Source of the DNA: Streptomyces avicenniae
GTDB lineage: Bacteria > Actinomycetota > Actinomycetes > Streptomycetales > Streptomycetaceae
NCBI RefSeq assembly: GCF_000719135.1
Contig: NZ_JOEK01000007.1
Coordinates: forward strand, 208,332 to 272,331
Reading direction: 5' to 3'
Length of the DNA: 64,000 nt
Part shown: in pieces, positions 26,539 through 35,305 of the stretch
Layout of the letters: the number at the start of each line of letters is the position of its first letter
Numbering within the stretch: the stretch's first letter is position 1
Notes under the pieces: model-generated
Database searches by the model: none
What the model was told of the DNA's origin: nothing
Seen by the model: the letters and a program-made list of their open reading frames with translations, nothing else
Made by a program: the position numbers and the translations under genes

Positions 26539-29500
26539 CTACCGCCGGGTGAGGACGGCGATGTCGGGGCCCGTGGTGACCACGAGGCGGTTGTCGGCCG
26601 TGACGGCGAGGTGGGCGGGGGCGGACAGGTAGGCGACCAGGCTGTCTTCCCCTGTCCGCAGGTCCCAGACGCGGATCGCGTCGTCGCCACCCGCCGTGAC
26701 GGCGACAGGGCGGCCGTCGAGGACAGTGCAGACGATGGCGGTCACGGCGCCGTCGTGGGCGTGAAGTGGTTCGCCCACCAGCCGCGACCGCGCCGCGTCC
26801 CACACCAGGACCGTCCCGTCCCCGAATCCCGCGATCACCACCGGACGTCCCTCCACCGTCCCGCAGGCCAGCGCGGTGGCCGCCACGCCGTCGGCCTCCG
26901 ACAGTTGACCGACCGGCCGCCCCTCGTCCAGATCCCACACCTGCACGGAACCGTCAACGCTCCCCGTCACCGCCACCGGGCGGCCGTTCATGACCCCGCA
27001 GGTCAGTGAGGACAGCCCGTGTTCGTGGCCGTGCGCGAACTCGGTGATCAGCATCCCCCGCGCGAGATCCCGGACATAAAGGATCCCGTTTGCAGCGGCG
27101 ATCAGCACCGCCGGGCGGCCCACCGCCTCCCCGCAGGCGACCAAGGGCACCTCGGTCGGGGAGACCTGGAGCGGTTCACCGATCCACCGCCCCTTCCGCA
27201 TGTCCCACACGCGCACCAGGCCGCCCCAATCGCTGACGACCGCCATCGGGCGCCCCTCCACCGCTCCGCAAGCAACCGCGTAGATCGTGTAGCCCCGGTC
27301 GGTCAGCGCCCTGCCCGTCTGCCGCCCCTCCGCCAGATCCCACACCCGCATCACCCCGACCGTGTCGCCGCTGACCGCCACGGCACGGCCCTCCACCTCG
27401 GCGCAGGCGACGGCGTTCACGCCCGCGGCGTGAGCGGCCAGCGGTTGACCGAGCCGTCGCTCCTCGGTCAGATCCCACGCCCGAGCCATCCCGTAGTCGC
27501 CGGTGATCAGCAGGAATCGCCCCTCCACCTCAGAGCAGGCGAGGCGGTGTGTCCCGCCGTCGTGGGCCGCCAGTGGCTCGCCGATCCAGCTCTCCCCGGA
27601 CAGATCCCACAGCCGGAGCTTCCCGTCGTCATCGTTGACGACTTCCACAGGACGCCCGTCAACCACCCCGGCGGCCAACACTCCTCGCTCGTGACGCAGT
27701 CCACGGAACCACCCGCCGATCTGCCGTCCTGACACGAGATCCCACACTCGGACCACGGCGTCCGTGCCATTGGTCACCACCACAGGAAGGCCGCCAAGCG
27801 TCGTGCAGGCGAACCCCATCGGCCCCCCGAGGCCGCCGTAGAACGCCTCACCGACCTGCCGCCCCTCCGACAAGTCCCACACCTGGACCTTCCCGTTCCA
27901 CCCGCCAATGACAGCTACCGGGCGTCCTTCCATCACAGTGCATTCCAACGCCAGCATCCCGTTGTCAAAGGCTGTGTCGATCTCCCTGATCAGCCGCTTC
28001 GTCGCGAGGTCCCACACCTCTATCTGTGCGCCACCGCTCAGCGTCACCACCACCGGGCGGCCGTCCAGCGCGCTGAGCGCCACCTCGGGCGTCCAGCGCC
28101 GATCGGTGGTCAGCAGCTCGGCGACCTGCTGCCCCTCCGCGAGGTCCCACACCTTCACCAACCCACGCCAGTCGGCGGTGACCGCCACCGGGCGGCCGTC
28201 CATCACCCCGCACGTCACCGAGACGTCGCCCACATGGCCGGTGAACGTGTGGCGTAGCGCCGGGGTGAAGGCGCCGCCGGTGGCCCACACCGTGGCCCAC
28301 TCCCCCGGCGGGATGCGGTCCGTCAGGTCTAGGTGCAGGGCGTGCGCGCCCGCGCGGGCCGCGTCGAAGGCGAGGCTCTGGCGGCGCTCCGGTGGGGTGG
28401 CGGACTCGTGCAGGTGCACCGACGTGCGGTAGACCGCCGCCGCGAGGCGCGCCTCGTCGCTCCGCGTCGCGCGCAGGTGCGGGGCGAGGCGGCGCGGGGT
28501 CGCGTGGACGAGGTATTCCGTGTCGGTGACGAGCGCGTCGAGGCGGTCGGCGCGCACGGCGTGCGTGGCCAGGTGGTCAAGGGTGTACGGGTGGGCGCGC
28601 GACCAGTCGCGCGTCAGGTCGGCGTGGTACGGGACGCGGCTGGTCAGCACGTCGGTGAACGCCTCGTGGACGGCCCGCTCCTCGGTGCCCTCGCGGAGGT
28701 GTTCGGCGAGGGCCTGGTGGTAGAGGCGGTACGCGGAGCGGCCGTTCTCCGTCGCCTCGACGACGTAGGCCCCGGCGGAGGCGCGCAGCCACATCAGGTC
28801 GTCGTCGGTGTAGGCGCGGCCCGAGAGCGCCGAGGCGAGCGGGGCCCAGATGTCCTCCCAGGGCAGGCCCTGGCCCTCGGCGTACGCGAGGGGCCGCAGC
28901 AGATCGACGGCGCGGCGGGTGTGCTCGCCGAGGCGGGCGAGGTCCTGGCGCATGGCGTCGCCCGGCAGTTTCGGCAGACCGGCCCGCCACGCCGGGTCAG
29001 CCGGGTCACGGGCCACGTGGTCGGCCGCCGCGAGGGTTCCGGCGGTGATGCGGGCGACGAGGAACGAATTGCCCGCCGCCTCGGCGACGGCGTCGGCGAC
29101 GAGGCGCAGCGCGTCGGGGTCGCGGCGGTAGGGCGAAGTGGCGTGCGCTTCGAGGAGGTTGCGGGCGGCGTACAGCCGGAGCGCCGCGGGGTCGGCGTAG
29201 AGATAGTGGTCAAGGTCGATGACCTGGCGGCCGAACTCACGCTCGGCGGGCGGGATTCCGAGACCGTCGAGGAGGTAGGGGCGCGTGCCGAGCAGCAGGC
29301 GGACACGGCCGTCCGCGTGGGTGATCAGGGGCCGCAGGATGCGGGCGCACAGCGTGTCGGGGGTGGCGGCCTCGTCCAGTGCGTCGATCAGCGCGGTGAA
29401 CGGGCGCGTGCGTCCGGCGAGCGCTTCGAGGAGTTCCCCGACCGTCCCGGCCCGTACGTTCGCGGCGGCCGACAGGGCGCGCAACACGTCGTCGTCCGTG

Positions 29501-30621
29501 AGGTTCTGCGCGTACACGGCGACATCGACGCTGCCTGCCCCGGGGAGTTGGTCGGCGGCCAGCGCGAAGCTGTCGAGCGGCACGCTGCGGCGCCGTTCGG
29601 GGTGGCTCAGCGCGGCCATCAGCCCGAGGACGGCGGTCTTGCCGGAGCCGGGCCCTGCGGTGACCACGCGCACCGGCCCCCCGGCGGGCGCGGCGAGCCA
29701 GCGGCTCAGGTCGGCGAGTGCCTGCCGCCGCCCGGCGAACCACCAGCTCCGCGCCGCGCCGCTGGGATACCCCATGGCCCGCACCAGCAGGCGCGTCGTC
29801 AGCTCGGTGTCGCGGCGCCGCGCCTCCTCGCCGAAACCGGCGGCCTCCTGGATGGCGAGGTCCACGCCCGTGAGCCGCCGGTCGCGGCGCGGGTTGCGGA
29901 AGAACGGGGGCGGCTCGCCCGTGAGTCCGATCTGCGTCAGGGTGGTCTGCTGGTACCCGGGGCGATCGGGTGCGGGCTTGTTCATGTGCTGCACGACGGC
30001 CGTCGCGGACAGGGTGTCCGGGCCGTGCCCGGCGGTGGACAGGCTGCCGACCGCCTCGCCGAGCAGGCGCGGGAACAGCCCGGCGTCCGCCTGTTGGTGG
30101 GGCTGCGCGGAGGAGACGATGACGAGCCCGGCGCCGTCCGCCGTCCGCCACTGTGGCGTGATGCGTTCCAGCGCGGCGACGGCCAGTTCGTTGCCGCCCT
30201 GCCCCGAGTAGCAGGTGTCCACCATCAGCAGGAGCCGCCGCACGGGCGTGTCCCGCAGGATGACGGCGGCCAGGTTGGCGGTGCGCAGGGAGGTGTAGGC
30301 GAGGTCGGCCGGGTCGGTGTCGGCGAGGTACAGGACGTGGTCGCCGCCGTCGTCCAGGACGTCGCCGTGCCCGGACAGGTAGACGGCCACGAGGTCGTCC
30401 TCGCGCCGCTGGTCGGAGCGGCAGAAATCCCGCAGCTGGCGGCAGAGTTGGTCGCGCGTGGGGTTGAGGCCGAGGGCGGTCTCGTGCCGGTAGCCGAGGG
30501 TGCCGGTGAAGACGTCGATGGTCCGCTCGCGCGCCGCGACCAGCCCAGGCCGGTCCCACGCCGGGTTCTTCTGGTACTGGGACACGGCCGTCGCGATGAG
30601 GTACCTGCCGGGCCCGGTCAC
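26539..30621 (-). CDS. Caspase-like/STAND NTPase/WD40 protein
   Basis: The 1360-residue protein has three modules. Residues 1-240 are a C14 caspase-like peptidase with the His in VYLSGHG (H85) and the Cys in VDTCYSG (C137). Residues about 290-600 are a STAND-type NTPase with Walker A GPGSGKT at 323-329, Walker B FTALIDALDEA and an arginine motif LLLGTRP. From about residue 790 come some 12 WD40 repeats, each ending VxVWDL, with a recurring GRPVAV core, likely forming two propellers. This is the layout of NLR-like signalling or death proteins: the WD40 part senses, the NTPase switches and the caspase cuts. Its GTG start overlaps the stop of the hydrolase gene by four bases. Confidence 0.92.
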   Translation of the reverse strand: MTGPGRYLIATAVSQYQKNPAWDRPGLVAARERTIDVFTGTLGYRHETALGLNPTRDQLCRQLRDFCRSDQRREDDLVAVYLSGHGDVLDDGGDHVLYLADTDPADLAYTSLRTANLAAVILRDTPVRRLLLMVDTCYSGQGGNELAVAALERITPQWRTADGAGLVIVSSAQPHQQADAGLFPRLLGEAVGSLSTAGHGPDTLSATAVVQHMNKPAPDRPGYQQTTLTQIGLTGEPPPFFRNPRRDRRLTGVDLAIQEAAGFGEEARRRDTELTTRLLVRAMGYPSGAARSWWFAGRRQALADLSRWLAAPAGGPVRVVTAGPGSGKTAVLGLMAALSHPERRRSVPLDSFALAADQLPGAGSVDVAVYAQNLTDDDVLRALSAAANVRAGTVGELLEALAGRTRPFTALIDALDEAATPDTLCARILRPLITHADGRVRLLLGTRPYLLDGLGIPPAEREFGRQVIDLDHYLYADPAALRLYAARNLLEAHATSPYRRDPDALRLVADAVAEAAGNSFLVARITAGTLAAADHVARDPADPAWRAGLPKLPGDAMRQDLARLGEHTRRAVDLLRPLAYAEGQGLPWEDIWAPLASALSGRAYTDDDLMWLRASAGAYVVEATENGRSAYRLYHQALAEHLREGTEERAVHEAFTDVLTSRVPYHADLTRDWSRAHPYTLDHLATHAVRADRLDALVTDTEYLVHATPRRLAPHLRATRSDEARLAAAVYRTSVHLHESATPPERRQSLAFDAARAGAHALHLDLTDRIPPGEWATVWATGGAFTPALRHTFTGHVGDVSVTCGVMDGRPVAVTADWRGLVKVWDLAEGQQVAELLTTDRRWTPEVALSALDGRPVVVTLSGGAQIEVWDLATKRLIREIDTAFDNGMLALECTVMEGRPVAVIGGWNGKVQVWDLSEGRQVGEAFYGGLGGPMGFACTTLGGLPVVVTNGTDAVVRVWDLVSGRQIGGWFRGLRHERGVLAAGVVDGRPVEVVNDDDGKLRLWDLSGESWIGEPLAAHDGGTHRLACSEVEGRFLLITGDYGMARAWDLTEERRLGQPLAAHAAGVNAVACAEVEGRAVAVSGDTVGVMRVWDLAEGRQTGRALTDRGYTIYAVACGAVEGRPMAVVSDWGGLVRVWDMRKGRWIGEPLQVSPTEVPLVACGEAVGRPAVLIAAANGILYVRDLARGMLITEFAHGHEHGLSSLTCGVMNGRPVAVTGSVDGSVQVWDLDEGRPVGQLSEADGVAATALACGTVEGRPVVIAGFGDGTVLVWDAARSRLVGEPLHAHDGAVTAIVCTVLDGRPVAVTAGGDDAIRVWDLRTGEDSLVAYLSAPAHLAVTADNRLVVTTGPDIAVLTRR

Positions 30622-31454
30622 GACAGGCCCGCCGCGACCGCCGCGCCGCACAGCCGGTCCGTGAGGTAGGAGGACGCGTCGTGCGCGTGCGCCCCGTTGC
30701 GCACGATGCCCTGCCGCAGCCGTTGCCCGAAGGCGGGCCGCAGGTCCTTCACGAGCGCCACGACGTCGCCCTCGTCGGCGAGGTTCGTCCACACGAGGCC
30801 GTCTCCCCCTGGCCAGACGCCGCCTGGCGGCAGGAGCCGGTCGCGGATGAGGTGCGGGACGCCGAGGGGCGAGCCGAGGGTGACGAACGCCCGCACGCCG
30901 TGCCCCGGCCGCGCGCACAGCGCCTCGTACGCCACCACCGATCCCAGCGAGTGCGCGACGACGACGCGCGTGTCGTCGCCGAGCGCGTCCAGCACCCGCT
31001 GTCGCGCGGCCTCGCGCAGCGCGGGGTCCGTCAGGTAGCGGCGCACCTGTTTCAGGTCGAGCACCATCGCCCGCAGCGCGAGCCCGGCGAAGAACCGCGA
31101 GCCGGACAGCGCCCGGAGCGCCGCCTGCACCGAACGCGGCGTCGGGACAAGGGTGTCGGCGCCCGGCGGCACGACGCCCGGGTCGCTCCGCGCCGCCTCG
31201 GCCCACCACGCGGCCAGCAACTCCTCCTCGAATCCGGGTTCGACGTCGGCCGCCGTCACGCGTGGGTCGCCCACCGCGAGCAGTTGCCCGGCCGGGCGGA
31301 ACAGATCGCCGTAGAACGCCATTGCGAGGTCGGCCTGTTGACCGGCCCCGGCCCGCCGCAGCCCGTCCGCCAGGGCAGGGGCCCACGCGGACCTCAGCGT
31401 CTCCTCCCCCAGCACCTGCTTGCCGATCCCGTGCACGCCCACCACCCGGGCCAC
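30618..31454 (-). CDS. Alpha/beta hydrolase, partner of the caspase-STAND protein
   Basis: The 278-residue protein has a PGAP1/lipase-like alpha/beta hydrolase core: an oxyanion stretch GVHGIGKQ at the N-terminus, a nucleophile elbow VVAHSLGSVVAYEAL with Ser169, and a later Asp/His pair (NLADEGD and NGAHAHD). The GTG start at 31454 has a G-rich ribosome site. It is the first gene of a two-gene operon and is coupled to the caspase-NTPase-WD40 gene by overlapping GTGA. It could be an effector (lipase or esterase) activated by, or cleaved by, the caspase. The partnership is an inference from gene order. Confidence 0.85.
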   Translation of the reverse strand: MARVVGVHGIGKQVLGEETLRSAWAPALADGLRRAGAGQQADLAMAFYGDLFRPAGQLLAVGDPRVTAADVEPGFEEELLAAWWAEAARSDPGVVPPGADTLVPTPRSVQAALRALSGSRFFAGLALRAMVLDLKQVRRYLTDPALREAARQRVLDALGDDTRVVVAHSLGSVVAYEALCARPGHGVRAFVTLGSPLGVPHLIRDRLLPPGGVWPGGDGLVWTNLADEGDVVALVKDLRPAFGQRLRQGIVRNGAHAHDASSYLTDRLCGAAVAAGLS

Positions 31455-31545
31455 ATCCCCACCCCCGTCCGAGGACCGGCCATTCTACGGAGTGAACGGT
31501 CCTGCCGGAGCGCGGACTTCGCCCGGCCGTCTACGCTGTGGTGCC

Positions 31546-31995
31546 ATGGGATCGACGGTGCGTCATGTCGTCCGCGACGTGGTGGCGGCCAGGGCGCCGG
31601 GTGAACTCGCCCTGCTCGACACGCTGCTCGTCCTGGACGACGAGGAGGTCGGCAGGGCGTTGCGCGGCCGTGCGCGGCGCGGGGACACGCTCGGGTTCGG
31701 GATCGCCGAGGCGACGGCCGTCGTCGTGCCGGTGGTGTGGCTGGTGGTGGACGAGGTCGTCAACCGGGGCGTGGGGGCGGCGGCCGACAGCGTCCTCGGA
31801 CGGCTGCGGTCCCGGTTCGGGCGGCGCGGGCTGCCGGAGGAGGCCGCGGAGGTTCCGGCGCTCACGCGCGAGCAGTTGGTCGTGGTGCACCAGCTGGTCG
31901 TGGAGCGCGGAGCGGCGGCCGGGATCGGGCCGAAGGAGGCCGAGGCCTTGGCCGACGCGGTGGTGTCGCGGCTGGCCAGGGACGGCGGCGAGTAG
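31546..31995 (+). CDS. Small protein with one membrane segment, partner of the M48 peptidase
   Basis: This 149-residue protein has an N-terminal helical part, a hydrophobic stretch (IAEATAVVVPVVWLVVDEVV, residues about 55-75) and a C-terminal helical part (LTREQLVVVHQLVVERGAA). I do not know a named domain for it; the same type of protein is often seen next to M48 peptidases in Actinobacteria, as I recall. TACGCT at 31532-31537 is eight bases before the ATG, suggesting a leaderless mRNA. It is divergent from the caspase operon with 91 bases between, and precedes the peptidase gene by eight. Confidence 0.75.
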   Translation: MGSTVRHVVRDVVAARAPGELALLDTLLVLDDEEVGRALRGRARRGDTLGFGIAEATAVVVPVVWLVVDEVVNRGVGAAADSVLGRLRSRFGRRGLPEEAAEVPALTREQLVVVHQLVVERGAAAGIGPKEAEALADAVVSRLARDGGE

Positions 31996-32003
31996 GCGCG
32001 ACG

Positions 32004-33770
32004 GTGGGGGCGAACGACGTCCGCGCCCTTGCGGACCGGGGCACGGTGCGGCGGTACGTGGTGACGCTCGTCGTGCTGGTGGCGGCCGTGCTGGAGACCG
32101 CGCGGAGCGCCGTGCGGGCGTTCACCTCGGAGGCGTCGTTCCGCCGGTGCGCGGACCGGGCGGGGGTGGACCTGGGGCTCCCGGCCGAGGAGGTGGGGAA
32201 CAGGCTCGCCGTCAGCGGCGCGTTCACCGACTGCCGTGTGGGCGAGGAGGCGTGGGCCTCCGGCATGGCGCTCGCGTTCACCGGCGGCGTGGTCGTCGCC
32301 GCGCTGCTGCTGTGCCTCGCCATCCCGGTGTGGCGGGGGCGACGTCTGCGCCCGGCGGAACGGTTCGACGGCGGGCGCCCCACGTGGCTGCCGCTCACGG
32401 TGCACCTGGAACGGCTGGTAAGCCGGTCGGAACTCGGCCGACGCGCGCCCGTGTTCGTCGTGGACCCGCGTCAACACGCCGCCGGGGCGGTCGTCTTCGG
32501 GCATCCGAGGCGGCCGACGGTCTGCCTGGGCGCGGGCCTGCTGTCCTGCCGCGCGAGGCGTCAGAAGGCGTTCGAGGCCGTCGTCCTGCACGAGTTGGCG
32601 CACGTCCGCAACGGGGACATCGGCATCACCTACTTCACGGTCGCGCTGTGGCGCGTGTACTGCGCGGCCGTCCTGGTGCCTTTCCTGCTGCTCTCGCCCT
32701 GGCTCCCCGCCCAGGAGCAGGCGCCCGCCGCCGGGACGCTGGCGCCCGGCCTGGCCGCCGCGCTCCTGGGCTACCTCAGCCGCGCCGAGGTGCTGCGGCA
32801 CAGGGAACTCGTCGCGGACTTCGACGCCGTGCACCTCGCAGGCGCCGAAGGCGCCGTCTGGAGGACGGCGGCCGAGGCCGAGGCGGAGGCACGCCGCGAG
32901 GGCTGGGCACGGGCGGCGGGCCGCTGGTTCGCCGGGCTGTGGCGCGCGCACCCGAGCTGGGAGGAGCGGCACACCTTCCTGACGCGCAGGGGACGGATGG
33001 ACCACGGCGCCACCGGCCTCCAATCGGCCCTGTACGTCGGCGCCTTGTTCACCGTGCTGTTCACCGTGGACCTGACGGAGGGCCGGGCCGCCCGTCTCCT
33101 CTTCTACGCGGCCGTGGTCGCGCTGATCGCGGCGGCGGGGGTGTCGATGCCCCGCAAACGGCCGAGGCCCGTCTCGCTCGACGGCGCGGGCGCGCGCGCC
33201 GGGGGGCGGACGCGGCCCGTCAGGCGGCTTGGCGTCCTGGTGGCGGCGTTCTGCCTGCTCGTCGCGGCGGACGCGGCGCTGTCGCCGTTCGACGGCACGG
33301 GCCTGCCCGACGCGATGGCCAACCGCGAAAGCCTGCCAGCCGAGTTCAGGCACGAACCCCCGCCCCCGCCCGCCCCGGCGGAGGTCGCGGAGTGGGAGCG
33401 GGCGGGCGGCCGTGACGTGCTCGACCGCCTGGACGCGGCGCTCGGCATCGCCCCCGCGCTCACCTTCACCTCCCTGCCGCCCGAGGGCGACGAGGCGGAG
33501 CTGCTGGCGGACCACTGCGCGGAGATCCGCGCCGTCGTCCGCGACGGCCGCGCGCTGCGCCCGCTGCCCACCGAGCGCGAACAGGGCCTGATCGAGGACG
33601 CGTTGACGTCGGCCGAGGACGGCGGCGCCCTGCTGTGCGCGGACGGCCGGGGGCCGGACGACGCGCGGGCCGTCGTGGAGGCCGACCTCCACTACACCAG
33701 GGCCGGGACCGACCTGATGTCGCTGCGCCTCACGTTCCTGGTGGCGGGACTCGTCCCCGAGCCGCCGTGA
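32004..33770 (+). CDS. M48-family membrane metallopeptidase
   Basis: The 588-residue protein has N-terminal membrane helices (about residues 13-40 and 85-115), a zinc peptidase motif HELAH at 196-200 in VVLHELAHVRNGD, and a later AEVLRHRELVADFDA with the third ligand glutamate. Further hydrophobic segments follow (near 340-375 and 400-425), then a soluble tail. M48 proteases cut membrane or envelope proteins. The GTG at 32004 is eight bases after the upstream gene. The last 41 bases overlap the convergent thioesterase gene. A role with the divergent caspase operon is possible but not shown. Confidence 0.88.
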   Translation: MGANDVRALADRGTVRRYVVTLVVLVAAVLETARSAVRAFTSEASFRRCADRAGVDLGLPAEEVGNRLAVSGAFTDCRVGEEAWASGMALAFTGGVVVAALLLCLAIPVWRGRRLRPAERFDGGRPTWLPLTVHLERLVSRSELGRRAPVFVVDPRQHAAGAVVFGHPRRPTVCLGAGLLSCRARRQKAFEAVVLHELAHVRNGDIGITYFTVALWRVYCAAVLVPFLLLSPWLPAQEQAPAAGTLAPGLAAALLGYLSRAEVLRHRELVADFDAVHLAGAEGAVWRTAAEAEAEARREGWARAAGRWFAGLWRAHPSWEERHTFLTRRGRMDHGATGLQSALYVGALFTVLFTVDLTEGRAARLLFYAAVVALIAAAGVSMPRKRPRPVSLDGAGARAGGRTRPVRRLGVLVAAFCLLVAADAALSPFDGTGLPDAMANRESLPAEFRHEPPPPPAPAEVAEWERAGGRDVLDRLDAALGIAPALTFTSLPPEGDEAELLADHCAEIRAVVRDGRALRPLPTEREQGLIEDALTSAEDGGALLCADGRGPDDARAVVEADLHYTRAGTDLMSLRLTFLVAGLVPEPP

Positions 33771-34197
33771 CCGGCGGCTCGGGGACGGCGATCGTGCCCT
33801 GCGCGACGGCGCACAGCGTCTCCTCACCGGCGTCGTCCACGGCCGACAGGTCGCAGCGGCAGACCACGCGGGAGCGCCCGGCGCGGACGACGCGGGCGTG
33901 GGCGCGCAGCAGCGTGCCCCTGGCGGGGCGGAGGTAGTCGATGGTGAACCCGGCGGTGAGCAGCCGGGCCCCGGCGACGGTGCCTGCGGCGAACGTCAGG
34001 GCGTTGTCCGCCGCGTAGGCGAGGACGCCGCCGTGCAGGTGGCCGTCCTGCTGGCGCAGGTCGTCGCGGACGGCGAGTTCGAGCGTGGCCTCGCCGTCGC
34101 CGAAGGCGGTCAGGCGGGTGCCGAGGAGGGCGCTGAACGGCTGGGCCGCCAGCACCTTCCGCGCGAGGGCGAGGTCGGGCGCGTTCTCCACCGTCAC
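33730..34197 (-). CDS. PaaI-type hot-dog thioesterase
   Basis: The 155-residue protein has the hot-dog fold of the PaaI/YdiI group, with the typical GHLHGGVLAYAADNALTFAAG helix (the catalytic region) followed by TAGFTIDYLRPARGTLL. It should hydrolyse an acyl-CoA thioester; the substrate is unknown. Its 3' end overlaps the M48 gene on the other strand, so the C-terminal tail (PPVTAARGRVPPPGT) is probably a recent extension. ATG 34197 is used. Confidence 0.87.
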   Translation of the reverse strand: MTVENAPDLALARKVLAAQPFSALLGTRLTAFGDGEATLELAVRDDLRQQDGHLHGGVLAYAADNALTFAAGTVAGARLLTAGFTIDYLRPARGTLLRAHARVVRAGRSRVVCRCDLSAVDDAGEETLCAVAQGTIAVPEPPVTAARGRVPPPGT

Positions 34198-34207
34198 ACC
34201 GTACTCG

Positions 34208-34423
34208 TCAGGGCGCGGTGCGCTGCTCGGTGGCGGCGGGCGGGGCCGGGGCGGGCGTGAGGTCGGGCAGATGCCACAGGGCGCGCAGGACGACGGCGAG
34301 TGCGAGGGCTATCAGCAGCGCGAGGGCGGTGGGGCGGCCGGGCCAGGTCTGGGGCGCCGATGGGGTGTCGGGCACGGGGGCGCCGTGGGGGCCAGGGGCG
34401 CGTAAGTCGGGTTCGCGGGACAC
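34208..34423 (-). CDS. Small single-pass membrane protein
   Basis: This 71-residue protein has a Pro-rich cytoplasmic N-terminus, one hydrophobic helix (TALALLIALALAVVLRALW, about residues 32-50) and a Pro/Ala tail. It is not a family I recognise. It starts with GTG at 34423 and has no clear ribosome site. It lies in a run of small same-strand genes. Confidence 0.5.
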   Translation of the reverse strand: MSREPDLRAPGPHGAPVPDTPSAPQTWPGRPTALALLIALALAVVLRALWHLPDLTPAPAPPAATEQRTAP

Positions 34424-34476
34424 GGGGGGATTGTCTCTTCTCGGGCCTGGGCGCCGGGATTTCGGTTAGGGGGTGG

Positions 34477-34686
34477 TCAGTCGTCGGGGGTGGCGAAGAT
34501 GCGGAAGGCGAGGTCGATCTCGCCGGGGTGTGCGATGACGGGCTCGGACGCACGGGCCGTCCGCCGCGCGCTGCCGTGCCGTGGCGCGGTCGCCGTGCGG
34601 CGGCGGTACGCCGCGCACAGCGCGCCTGCCAGGGCGCCGAGCAGTCCGGCGGTCAGCGCTTGGCGGACCAACCTGCCGGGGCTCAC
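34477..34686 (-). CDS. Small membrane protein
   Basis: This 69-residue protein starts with GTG at 34686 and has one hydrophobic helix near its N-terminus (VRQALTAGLLGALAGALCAA), followed by a basic stretch YRRRTATAPRH and an acidic end EIDLAFRIFATPDD. The start overlaps the stop of the preceding small gene (34683) by four bases, a sign of a coupled pair. No known domain. Confidence 0.5.
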   Translation of the reverse strand: MSPGRLVRQALTAGLLGALAGALCAAYRRRTATAPRHGSARRTARASEPVIAHPGEIDLAFRIFATPDD

Positions 34687-34811
34687 CGTTCGTCCTCGCC
34701 CAACACGCGTACCAGGTAGAGGAACAGGACGACGAGACCCAGCAGGACGCCTGCGGCCACCAGGGCGGCGGCTCCCAGCACGGTCCCGGCGCAGCGCAGC
34801 ACGGTCGTCAC
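34683..34811 (-). CDS. 42-residue membrane peptide
   Basis: From GTG 34811 the frame encodes VTTVLRCAGTVLGAAALVAA and a hydrophobic LGLVVLFLYLVRVLG end, which is one membrane helix with a charged tail. It overlaps the ATP-binding remnant upstream by four bases and the next small gene by four bases, so it is in a coupled chain. The function is unknown. Confidence 0.5.
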   Translation of the reverse strand: MTTVLRCAGTVLGAAALVAAGVLLGLVVLFLYLVRVLGEDER

Positions 34812-35123
34812 CCCGCCGCCCCGCCGTCCGCGTCCCCGGTGTCGAGGCCGAGGTCGAGGTCCAGGACGAACCACACGGCCTTGCCGCCTGCCTCGGGCTC
34901 GCAGCCGAAGTCCCGGCACATGGTGCGCAGCATCCACAGGCCACGGCCGGATACCGAGTCCCAGGCCGGTTCCACGACGACCGGCAGGAACGGCGAGCGG
35001 TCCTCCACCCGCACGGTCACCCGCCCACCGTCCGGCAGTACCGACAAACGACAGTGGCGCATCGGCCAGTAAGTCCCACACGAACCGCTGTTTGGCCTGC
35101 TCAGACCGCGTGAGGACCGTCAT
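34808..35123 (-). pseudogene. Anti-sigma-type ATP-binding protein with internal deletion and frame change
   Basis: The 5' part (from 35123) reads MTVLTRSEQAKQRFVWDLLA, a typical start of the HATPase_c_2 family. About 20 codons on, the homology passes into another frame, which begins RHCRLSVLPDGGRVTVRVED and continues through SVSGRGLWMLRTMCRDFGC to the stop at 34808. The family N box (an ELVTNAxxH motif for Mg-ATP) is missing, so some 30-40 residues are lost near 35060. The G1/G2 parts remain. An 84-residue frame from ATG 35062 exists but would lack the N box. It sits divergently next to an XRE regulator, as expected for this family. Confidence 0.65.
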
Positions 35124-35305
35124 CGCACCTCCTGGGCTCCGTGGCGCGCCGACACGTACGGGCGGCGCCGAAGCAACCCCCCGTCACTTGCGGGCGGTTG
35201 CTTCGTTGACCAGCATGCAGCGATACGGCCACGGAATGCAATGTAGCGTCAGCATGCAATTGCGCATTCACACGGGAGTGCGCCAGGGGATGGGAGACTG
35301 GCACC

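Noticed and set aside
34808..35062. 84-residue ATP-binding protein from ATG 35062 as a normal gene
   Set aside because: It lacks the N box and a ribosome site, and the upstream frame carries the missing family N-terminus, so a deletion is the better reading.
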